From positions 21,291,029-21,355,028 of the forward strand of contig NC_087068.1 of the NCBI RefSeq assembly GCF_963678635.1: a DNA stretch of 64,000 nucleotides, given 5' to 3'. Shown piece by piece: positions 42,833 to 51,060 of the stretch; position 1 is the first letter of the stretch, and every line of letters begins with the position of its first letter. This stretch comes from Symsagittifera roscoffensis (taxonomy: Eukaryota > Xenacoelomorpha > Acoela > Convolutidae). Below the pieces are notes generated by a model. It made no database searches and was not told the DNA's origin. It was given only the letters and a program-made list of their open reading frames with translations. The position numbers and the translations under genes are program-made.

Positions 42833-43665
42833 TGTAACATTCGCCCAAATACTACACAGCGACGGAGCGTAGAAAAAGTACCTATTAACGACTGGCAGGC
42901 GTCAGTTATCTTAATTCTACTCGTTTTTCACCGTCTCGACCTCGCCAGTTGATTTTCTGGTCTGTTTAGGGCTAAGTAAAAAGTTACTATTTTTAGGCCA
43001 TCAGTCAAACGAATAGCTACGTGATTGCTATTAAAAACACGGATCGGATACCCTATTTTAATATGTTTTTGGTGACAGTTCTATATTAAATCCATTGGAG
43101 ATGGATTGACCCTTTCCTCTTCCTAGCTATTCATATTCTGAAATATCAAATAATACCGGAGTTAATTCAAAGTTCTATGGCATCATAGTAGCTAAAAAGT
43201 TAAGTTACTACAGTCTTTCACCATATAACAGTCTCTGGGGGACCAAGCCTCCACTTCCGTGTTCTCTTCGAGATAACGTTGTTATCACTCCAAATTCGTG
43301 GCACGGGAGGGTACTGCTTTCCACCACTTCCCCACCGAAGCCTCCTTTCCCACTAATTTCTTCCACTAAGGGTCTTATCGTGCGTGATTGCCACGATAAG
43401 AGGCTTCGTTTTTCTATCGTTCTCGAGTGACTGTTTTTCACTAGATATGCGGTTGTTCTGTTTTTCTCAGCTTTTTTTGGACAGAATGGCCGTTTTTCGT
43501 ATTTCTGAGAAATATCAACTTGACGATCGAAATTTTAAAAATAGAAAATTTCAGAATACTTCGACCCTCCTTTCAAGCACTTTTTTGCTGTTAAAGCCTT
43601 TTCTCTCTGATTCGTGCTTCGTCGGAAGGTTGCGCTGTGCTGTGTCAATCTGACAGAATGGCACA
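42833..43665 (-). repeat. 5' LTR of copy B (833 bp)
   Basis: It pairs with 19020-19908 and lacks about 57 bp near 43013. It keeps the stem TCTTATCGTG (43373-43382) / CACGATAAGA (43392-43401) and a TATA-like TTATATGG near 43222-43229. In sense it would drive transcription leftwards. The right edge abuts LINE coding sequence. Confidence 0.93.
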
Positions 43666-44205
43666 AATAAACATTAAAGGTCCAAGAATTGTCCCCTGAG
43701 ACACACCACTGTGTACTGGTAATGGCTCGGATACTGCTTGTCCAATGCGAACGGTTTGTTTTCTATCTGTTAGATAATTTTTTAGTAACTTTAAACATTG
43801 TCCTGTGAAATCAAAGCTCCTAATTTTTTCAATTATCATTGCGTGGTTCATCTTGTCGAATGCCTTTTGGAAATCTAGGTAGAGGCAATCCAGGTAATTT
43901 GCTTCGATATTATCATAGTAAGTAAACACTTCATGGAGATACTCAATGAGGTTTGTAATAGTAGATCGTTTTTGCCGGAAGCCGTGTTGTGAGTTTGAGA
44001 TGCTGAATTTTACTGATGAAATCATTTTATCGAAGATTAATTTTCTAACACCTTTGAGAAACCGTTAGCAGACTTATTGGTCGGTAGTTTGAAACAAGTT
44101 GTTTGTCTCCCTCTTTGAAGATAGGAACAATTTCGTTTATTTTCCATGTTGACGAAAAAACACATTTTTTAGCAATGGTGTTAAAGAGTAGATGCAGAGA
44201 TTTAG
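43666..44205 (-). pseudogene. CR1-like LINE, reverse transcriptase 5' part
   Basis: Reading several frames gives IVPIFKEGDK, VSNYRPISLL, then QHGFRQKRSTITNLIEYLHEV, YLDFQKAFDKMNH, NRKQTVRIGQAVSEPLPVHSG-like and SQGTILGPLMFI, where copy B interrupts. This is the standard non-LTR RT block order for the Jockey/CR1 group. The reading resumes at 19019. Several frameshifts make it inactive even apart from the insertion. Confidence 0.88.
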
Positions 44206-45010
44206 AGATAGATTAGCTTAGTTTTTTCAAAAGAATGTTCGCTAGGTTATCACGTCCTTTGGCTTTGTTGATATCCAAGTTTTCAAGGATTTTTTCTATT
44301 TCCGTTGCGGTAATATGGAATTTCGCTATTTCACATTCATGAGAAGGGTTATTCTCGCCTACATAGGGGGAGTGGCTAAAAACATAGGGGGAGTGGCTAT
44401 AATTATTAAACAAATTGGCTTTATCGATATTTGATGTAGCTCTTTGATCATCCAGGTAGACTTCACCTGGGATTGATTCTGTTTTTCGAATAATTTTAAA
44501 AATATTTTTGCAATTTTGAGAAGTTACCTTCAACAAATAAGTTTTCTTCGTATACATCTTTTGTCTTCGCTCAAGTTTAACTCGAGAGGTTTTTCAAATG
44601 TTTTCAGTTTGTCAAACTGACATTCGGTCACGTTTTTTTTCAGATTTTCTGCGCATTGTATCCATACTGTTGATGAGATTTGATGTTTCAGATGTTACCC
44701 AAGGTGCCAGAGAAGTTCGATGTTTTGTTTTCCTGGGAATGTGCTTTTCGATTATGTTAAATAGCCAAGTGTAACACAGTTCAGTCATTAGTTCAACAAT
44801 GCTGTAGCAGTATGGGTTAAATGGGTTTTCTTTGATGTATTGATTTATTTCGTCCCAGTTTGCTTTCGAGAATGAGAATTTCTGGAAGCCATTGTGGTCA
44901 TTTACTTCTTTTTTTCTGATGTAATCATTTTTTAAAATTAGGTTAAGTTTTGCGTGGTAAAGAGGAAGATCCGTTTTATACAAGGATGTGCGTCTATTGT
45001 CTTTTTTCAC
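44206..45010 (-). pseudogene. LINE, endonuclease-RT linker region
   Basis: It reads SKANWDEINQYIKENPFNPY, PWVTSETSNLINSMDTMRRK, then YTKKTYLLKVTSQNCKNIFK and ITATEIEKILENLDINKAKG-DNLANILLKKLS. The last block (about 44213-44310) is the DINKAKGxD motif that opens CR1-like RT regions. A stretch HSPYV is repeated near 44360-44395. Stops separate the pieces. Confidence 0.75.
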
Positions 45011-45059
45011 GAGAGTTTACAAATCTGGGTGGTTGCAGAGTATTACGTTTAGTTGTACT

Positions 45060-45650
45060 TTTTCTTTTCACGTTATCATTTGTTCGAAGTTAAGTTTTGC
45101 AGGAGCGTCCAGAAAGGCCTGTTCAACTTCATTAGAGGAGATTGGGGTCGACCAGTCCGTTAGAGCAAAGTTGATGTATTCAGTAATCATCACGTTTCTT
45201 ACATTTAATTCTATTTGTTTTTGCCTAATAAAGTATAGAAAATTCAATAGGGTTTTTGACGACCAGCGGTATTCGCTTCCTTTGGGGGCACAGTATATGC
45301 AAGCTATAATGACCGGGTTTTTGATCAAGAGCTTGACTATTATGCAGTCCTTAAAAGTTGAGGGTATGCAGTGGTGAGGTATTTCGTGGTTTATCCCAAT
45401 TATAACACCTCCGTGTTTTGATTTGCCGTTAACGCTTTGCCTGTCATTCCTATGGATGTTAAATATGTCAAGAAATATTGCTCCTGTAGTCACATTTTCA
45501 GTTAACCATGTCTCTGTTAGACAAATGATATCGTAGATGTTTTTAGATTGGATGGCATTCGAGAAGAGAGTTCTTCTAGAATATTCTAAGATGCTTCTGA
45601 CATTATAGAGTAGTAGATTAGCTTTTTGTCTTAGTCAATTATTGTCAGTT
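45060..45650 (-). pseudogene. LINE, APE-type endonuclease
   Basis: The reading includes LLLYNVRSILE, IICLTETWLTENV, then HGGVIIGI and IIACIYCAPKGS. These match AP-endonuclease-like nucleases of LINEs, with the glutamate of TETWL as a metal-binding residue; it would nick target DNA. The N-terminal piece is joined over a stop at about 45636. It ends in frame at 45068. Confidence 0.78.
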
Positions 45651-45804
45651 GTTTCAGATTTTGGCGATATCACTTTCCATTGGTTTCTATCTCTTTTGTA
45701 TAGCTTGCCATCCCTTACACTAAAGTCTTTCTTATTTTGCCCCTGATCTATAAGTTCTCTTCTTTTCTTTAAAGATTCGTTTTCTATCGCGGCTTCTTCG
45801 TTTG

Positions 45805-46068
45805 TTAGTTCCTTGCTTTGCAGAATACTGCAGCTCTATAGTTTTTCAGTTTTCGTGCTGATGATAAAATCAACCGTTTCAGCCATACATTTGGCAGTTT
45901 AAGAAGTATCGTTCTGTCACGATGATTACCTCTTTGGCCTAGTCTAATCAAGTCGTTGAATTCACATTCAACCTCCATATGAGTCAAGATTTTTTGTACT
46001 TCGCAGAAGTCGTGTTCTTGACGCTTTCTAGGATCCTTGTCATCGCTCTCTTTTACTCCTCTTAGCAA
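45805..46068 (-). pseudogene. LINE ORF1, RRM-like segment
   Basis: LLRGVKESDDKDPRKR, a central VECEFNDLIRLGQRGN, then RTILLKLPNVWLKRLIL resemble the RNA-binding (RRM-like) domain of LINE ORF1 proteins, in which a leading GVxES and an IRLG...R-ILLKL strand are typical. It is preceded by stops at 46071-46085. Confidence 0.6.
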
Positions 46069-46209
46069 TGTTGATCATTATCCCTAATGTCTGGTTATTG
46101 TTATTGTTTTTGTCGATGTGGTTAATTTGAATTCTTGAGTTGGTTTTTTTTATGGTTGTTTTGCTGGTTTTGATAGTATGTTTTTAATTTCCGAGACTGT
46201 CTCCTTAAG

Positions 46210-46530
46210 TTATTTCATCTCATTTTCTATTTTTTCAAGTTTCTCCTCCTTAACTGCGTCTGGTTTTGCCAGTAAAGACTTTATCTTTTCTTGTTGGTTT
46301 GCCGAAACGCACGTGTTACACAGTAAAAGTATGTTCATGCCCAATTCCTGTATACCTGACAATGCGTTGTTACTAAGTTTGGTGCACTTTGCTGTCAGAT
46401 GCATTCTACATCCACATGTTATGCAATCAAAGGATTGCTCTCTTGCATTGACATTGCTATTGCAAGTTTTGCATGTATTTTCCGCCTTTATGGTGGTGTT
46501 TTTTATTTCAACCGTTGGTGCCTAAGGGCA
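46210..46530 (-). pseudogene. LINE ORF1, PHD-like zinc finger
   Basis: The sense reading ENTCKTCNSNVNAR, FDCITCGCRMHLTAKC and LLLCNTCV gives a C-x2-C ... C-x2-C ... H ... C ... C-x2-C arrangement like PHD fingers, then a Lys/Glu-rich helix (EEKLEKIENEMK). PHD and esterase domains are both known in ORF1 of CR1-like LINEs, which fits the neighbouring SGNH gene. The listed end is TAA 46210-46212. Confidence 0.7.
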
Positions 46531-46647
46531 CCTTTGGAAGAAAAAGGACAGGGAACAAGTTCTCACCGGTGGTACCTAAGGGTACCTTTGGTTAAAAACT
46601 TCGGGACTTGTTTTAGAATTGAATGACCGGTGGTGCTTAAGGGTACC
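46517..46647 (-). repeat. Three GGTACC hairpins in tandem
   Basis: GGTGCCTAAGGGCACC at 46517-46532, GGTACCTAAGGGTACC at 46571-46586 and GGTGCTTAAGGGTACC at 46632-46647. Each is an inverted repeat around TAAG and is followed by TTTGG, at a period of 54-61 bp. They separate the esterase and PHD-like parts of the LINE. Confidence 0.85.
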
Positions 46648-46739
46648 TTTGGAAAATCACTACTAAAAAAACTAACTGTTCTATTGGCGTGGTTGATACA
46701 AATGGCTACAGTGGCAGTTGTTTGTTTTGCAGTTGACAA

Positions 46740-47279
46740 CTTTCGTGTTTCCTGCGTCGTTCAACTCCTTTTTGTATTTCTTTGACTAGATTTTTGATGT
46801 TGTTCAGACCGTCGTTGTTGAGGTGAATTTTATGTGAAACTGCTGACACTTCGATATTTCGACTCAGCTTTTTGTTTGAATCCGGGAGATATTCTTTCTG
46901 CTCTTGCTTTGACGATATCGTTCGTTACACTCGCTCTTTCTCTATTTTCGTCGCGTTCAGGAATTCCCAGGACAAAGACGCTGCTGCGGGTTCTCTGGCA
47001 GACAAAATCAGCAAGTTCTAGCAGATCTTGCGCAACTTTTTGCGGAGTCTTCGACAAGGGCTTGAAACCGTCAAAGAGGTCGTTTCGTCCAATGAAAAGT
47101 ATGATGATTTCAAAGCGACCTGCGGGTGGAATATAGTCGTATAAGTGCCTGATGCTAGCCTCAGGGAGCGACAAAATCTTGAGGTTTCCGGCTTCTAGGA
47201 ATCTCGCTTGGGAATCCGCAAGGAATAGGTACTTTATTGGTGCTTCCTTGAATATATGAAACCTCGAGTATCCAGTCAT
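46740..47279 (-). pseudogene. LINE esterase (SGNH hydrolase-like) domain
   Basis: The start is ATG at 47279. Motifs: YLFLADSQARFL (nucleophile block), IILFIGRNDLFDG (block III), and, after a frameshift near 46850, IHLNNDGLNNI (final Asp/His block). All three catalytic positions are present. CR1-like LINEs are known to encode such esterases upstream of or within ORF1. It is unrelated in detail to the SGNH-like domain of the giant elements, so SGNH modules occur in two retroelement classes here. Confidence 0.78.
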
Positions 47280-47280
47280 A

Positions 47281-47332
47281 AAATCTTGTTTCTAAAATCC
47301 TCCCATTGGAGGCCTTCCACACAAGATTTTAG
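47281..47332. repeat. Nested hairpin next to LINE esterase start
   Basis: AAATCTTGT (47281-47289) pairs with ACAAGATTT (47321-47329), and CCTCC (47299-47303) with GGAGG (47308-47312) inside it. It lies immediately 5' of the LINE esterase start codon in the sense direction. Confidence 0.75.
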
Positions 47333-47640
47333 ACATCATAATATAAAACACACTATTTATTAATAGCTGCACGGAAAATTTGGTAGAAGACTAGATGTCT
47401 AGCCTCTTAAAGAGCATGCCGAATGCCGAGAAGCACGCAAAATCTTATTGCTCAAGTTTCTGGCACCACACGGTTTGTGTTCCTTGGATTTGACTAGCCA
47501 GCGTCGAAATACACTGAAACTCCCTGTGGAGATTAACGGTACCATGGTTTAGCTCAGATCCAATGTTATTCATGGAAAATTTCGTTCGTTATTCTCAAAG
47601 ACGTATGAAAACAACTTTGAAAACAACGGATGAAGCTATC

Positions 47641-47935
47641 GATACAAAAAAGGCGCTCTTTAAATCTTTGAGTGGCCGAATCCCTTGAAATAGTTTTAAC
47701 TTCGACCGGGCCTTATGCTGTGTCCGTGGCACTGAGGCGACTGAAGTTGAACAAGGAGATTCAGGAGAACTTGAATCTCAACGGATAAAATTATCGATAC
47801 AAAAAGTCGCTCCTTAAATCTTTGACTGGCCGAATCCCGTGAAATTGTTTTAACTCGACCAGGCCTTATGCTGTATCCGTGGCACTGAGGCGACTGAAGT
47901 TAAACAAGATTCAGGAGAACTTGAAACCTGCATCA
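47641..47935. repeat. 155-bp tandem repeat, about two units
   Basis: GATACAAAAA at 47641 and 47796 begin units sharing TTAAATCTTTGA, TGGCCGAATCCC, GGCCTTATGCTGT, TCCGTGGCACTGAGGCGACT and TTCAGGAGAACTTGAA. About 85% identical by eye. Satellite-like; no coding content seen. Confidence 0.85.
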
Positions 47936-48574
47936 AGAAATCAAAACCAAAGTCAAATGCTTAACTGGACTGCCTTCAGCGACGAGTTGCAATGAAAAAG
48001 ATGTCAGAGATTGTAGATCTCCAAATATTGCTATGAGGTTTCTATTTAATTAATAAATTTATCAGTAAAGTTTTAGTAAGGTAATTGTCTAATGCCAATT
48101 TCGAAGTTCACAGTTTGATTTTCTCCTATGATTCCCCCGAAACGTATTTGGTCTTCCTCTAATACTCTTTCTTTGTCATCTATTAGTAAATTCGAGTCAA
48201 AACACATGGGAGACGTAGGCGTTGTCATCAGTAACATTGATTCGTAATCATAAATGAAATTAGGGGATATGACAATACTATCTTTGAAGAAGTTGCCACG
48301 GGTTCGGATTTGTCAGCGCTCTGCAATTTTTTGTAGAAAAAAGAGGATTACACTTTTGATAATCCGCTTGTATCACGAGAGTCCGTAAGTCAGGTTATAT
48401 TTGTTTACAAAAACACAGCACATGGATAAAAACATTTTTCTTCAGAACATGTTAAAATTTTTTTGAAAAAGTGTGTTTTTTTCTTTCAGTATGAAGTTGT
48501 TGCTATAATATTTTCGTTGATATAAAAAATATACCTGTTTTAAAGAGATTTATGCTATAAAGTTTATTTTAAAT
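47936..48574. other. Unassigned AT-rich stretch
   Basis: No gene, clear repeat or element is recognised here. The right end is T- and A-rich and leads into the degenerate ribozyme-like motif at 48575. Confidence 0.5.
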
Positions 48575-48602
48575 GTTTTCACAACTATGTGCCTCGTCAG
48601 GA
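48575..48602 (-). other. Degenerate hammerhead-ribozyme-like motif
   Basis: In sense orientation CCTGACGAGGCACATAG is followed by TTGTGAAAAC. CTGACGA plus a short GCAC/GTG stem plus AAAAC resembles the CUGANGA-stem II-GAAAC core, but with the CG before AAA missing. It lies downstream of a Penelope-like fragment, an element class known to carry such ribozymes. Confidence 0.3.
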
Positions 48603-48837
48603 TTTTTACAATACACTCATCTAAATGACGATAAAACAGCAATTTACAAATATTATTAACAATAATATGGTTCTAGACCATCAGATTAAAAAATTAGCCA
48701 ATCACAGTTGAATTCTAAAAATTATTTTAAAATTCTTTTAACCTGAAATAATTTTGTCTGGAAGTTTCTGAGTTGACATTTCGATTTAGACATGTTTGTT
48801 TTAAAAAAAGAAGGTTGGGACTAAATTTTCAGTGTTA

Positions 48838-49355
48838 ACTCTCTGCTCCTGAACTCAAGCCCGGTTTCTCTTCTCTGATATGTATTTCCTCTAGTTTTAA
48901 CAGTTCTGTTTGGTTATTTGACCTATCTATAATTTCCCAACAAAGATTTGCGCTATTTACCTCAAGACTGCATTGCTGAAGGTGGAGGCCTACCGGTGAG
49001 CCTGCTTTCTTGAGTTACTCAATTTTAGTGGTCAAAGGTCTAACAGTTTGTCCGACATATGTGGAAGTGCACCCACTACACGACAGTTCATAAACTTTAT
49101 GAACAATCTTGACTTGAGGTCATAAGAAAACGCTGATTTTAGTGATGGTGGAATGTCTTCTAATAATCGTCGGAGATTCTTTCCTTGGTTCAGCAAGTTG
49201 TTATTGAGGGAATATGCTTGTTTTAGGCTTGTTTTATTGAGGGAATATACTTGTTTTCTTTCTATGTTGAGGGAATATACTTGTTTTCTTTCTATGTTAA
49301 CGAGATTAAGTTTTCCTGTGTGTATTGAATGGCAAAGTCTTGGTTTATGCAAATT
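48838..49355 (-). pseudogene. Penelope-like element fragment with GIY-YIG endonuclease
   Basis: The sense reading ends an RT-linked part with PPSLKSAFSYDLKSRLF. After a frameshift near 49110 it reads VYELSCSGCTSTYVGQTVR, the GIY-YIG-type nuclease core with a CxxC, then GLHLQQCSLE and EIHIREEKPGLSS, which includes the family's C-terminal glutamate. One in-frame TAA lies in the nuclease. Penelope-like elements couple RT to such endonucleases to prime integration. The RT itself was not recognised upstream. Confidence 0.65.
49204..49297 (-). repeat. 30-bp minisatellite
   Basis: GAGGGAATATACTTGTTTTC recurs about every 30 bp, two near-perfect units (49237 and 49267) and one diverged (49204). In the sense frame it encodes NIERKQVYSL repeats in the Penelope-like fragment. 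Confidence 0.85.
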
Positions 49356-49539
49356 ATTTGAATAGAGAAATACTGGGTTCTCTTAGTTCAAAGTTTCTTC
49401 AAATGGAGGTGTCAAAATTAACATAGGCCAGTTTTCTTCTTTTTACATATATGATAGATTCAAATGAAAACTGCGTGTAGTATCATTGAACCGATAAATG
49501 AAGAGAAACTCATCATTGCTTTTTTCAGGGTGCTTCTAT

Positions 49540-51060
49540 CAACGAATACTCTTGCTAGAGCAGGCAGAATCTTCGACTTGTTGAGGACTGAGGGTGTTGC
49601 AGTTTTCCACTTCTGCTCTTAATTTTGTATTTTTAGTATCTCCAGTAAATGTTTCTAAACTTCCTTGAATAATTCGATTCCTGCTTTCGTTTTGGAGACG
49701 CAATAGGGCATTCCCTAATTCTGACAATTCGCATAGCAAATAGAGATTGGGCGTGGGAGTTGGACATTGACTTTGATTGCTGGTAGCTGTTCGCATGTTG
49801 CTATATCTGATCTGATTTCGACGTTTGACCCTACCAATTGTTTGGCACAATTCAGGGTTACAATGCGAATTTGGCATCCTGAGTACTTTTCTATTCCACA
49901 GGCGGTTGATGATTCTATATGTGATTCGAACAGGGTATATATGGACGATGCAGATGAGTTTTTTCCCGGATCCAAGATTTTCAGCTTTTTTTGTGGAAGG
50001 CAGCTGAATCTACTTTATGTCGCACACTTTCAAAACATCCAGCTTCCCTTTGAGGAAAAGAAAAAACAGACACAGTGGTGATCATTTCGTGGCAGATCTG
50101 GTATCCAGAACACCCGAAGCAATGTTTCAAGTTGTTTCTTGTCATTACCGCAGTCTCCATGTTTCCCTCTGATATTGCCAAGTAGGGCGCCTCTGCCTTC
50201 CTTTTTATGGCTTATCGTCTTTCATTTGAGGGATCGGGACTGGAATTGCATCGAAGACAGTGAATGAACTTTTTCCAGAAGCTGGCGAAAGTTCAATTTT
50301 CATTAGTAAACTTTCATAAAAAAAACCATGTTGGTCAGAATCTTCCTTCATTGTAAAACAAGATTTCATCCATCGGAATGGCTAATGAGACTCGGTCACG
50401 GGCGGCGCTCTGTAATTTTCAAACTTCTTCTAGAATTTTAATACATACGTCTCGTGGGACTAGCGACATTGGCACGAAAATTTTCTGCAAAGAAAGTATC
50501 GGATTGGCGTGATAATGCTGTAAGAGTATAGCGCTGACCGCTACAAGTTCACATTTGCAAAATGAGTCGCAAGCAGTGAGGAGACCGTATCATAATTGAA
50601 AATAATCTATTGTCTTGTGAACAGAGTTGATAACAGTCTTCAAAAATGTGAATGTTTCGTTTGAAAGCTTCAAAATGTTCTTGAATTTTTTCCAGTCTCG
50701 ATTTCGAATTTGGATCAATTCGTCCTGCGCCTCTTTGATTGTGTTTTATTCACTGGTTACCATAAATATTTTATCATTTAGTTTTTTAAAAAAGCATATA
50801 ATTTTTCAGCTATTTGGCTGGCGAAGTCAGAAACTCTGATAAAATTTTCAGCATTTTCCTAATAAAACATTTTATTGCAGGATCCAAAAATACCTCCTCA
50901 ATCCACAATCTGCTGTTTTTTCAGGTAAAATTCCACCTCCGAATAGTCCAACTGATGCTAGGGCTGCAACAACTAGGGCGAGTGCTAGTTTTTGTCTTAG
51001 ATTTGCTTTGTGTTGTTGTTCGTGAAAAAATGTGGCTGTAATTTTTTGCGAGGACTTTAG
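49540..51060 (-). pseudogene. Possible envelope-like glycoprotein remnant
   Basis: In changing minus-strand frames one sees a small hydrophobic Ala/Gly-rich stretch ending VGLFGGG (about 50929-51000) that looks like a fusion peptide. It is followed by LVPRDVCIKILEE and DRVSLAIPMDEILFY, then cysteine-rich pieces (HCFGCSGYQIC, STACGIEKYSGC). The order is reminiscent of Env proteins in some insect and nematode gypsy-type elements. Heavy decay and absence of a clear transmembrane end make this tentative. The pol remnants on the same strand to the right would be its upstream genes. Confidence 0.35.

Larger units (their letters stand above)
19020..43665 (-). mobile_element. Giant LTR retrotransposon, copy B, complete (24.6 kb)
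   Basis: Direct repeats at 19020-19908 and 42833-43665 share start TGTGCC and end GTTACA in sense orientation. They flank, on the minus strand, a leader, gag, protease, RT, RNase H, linker, integrase, macro-like tail, spacer, second cistron and 3' UTR. A 3-bp AAT at 19017-19019 and 43666-43668 is the likely target duplication; keeping one copy makes the interrupted LINE frame continuous. The two LTRs differ at roughly 4% of positions by eye, plus a 57-bp deletion in the 42833 copy, so insertion is not recent. Frameshifts and stops run throughout, so it is non-autonomous now. Confidence 0.93.

Noticed and set aside
43384-43653. Plus-strand 89-residue frame present in both copy B LTRs (also 19627-19896)
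   Set aside because: It is antisense to the element and conserved only because the two LTRs are copies; copy A's LTR does not carry it.
19020-43665. Polinton/Maverick, DNA virus or host gene cluster as explanation for the large element
   Set aside because: Ends are direct LTRs with TGT/ACA termini, and the core is gag-pol with RT, RNase H and DDE integrase; no polymerase B, ATPase or capsid genes of such elements are present.
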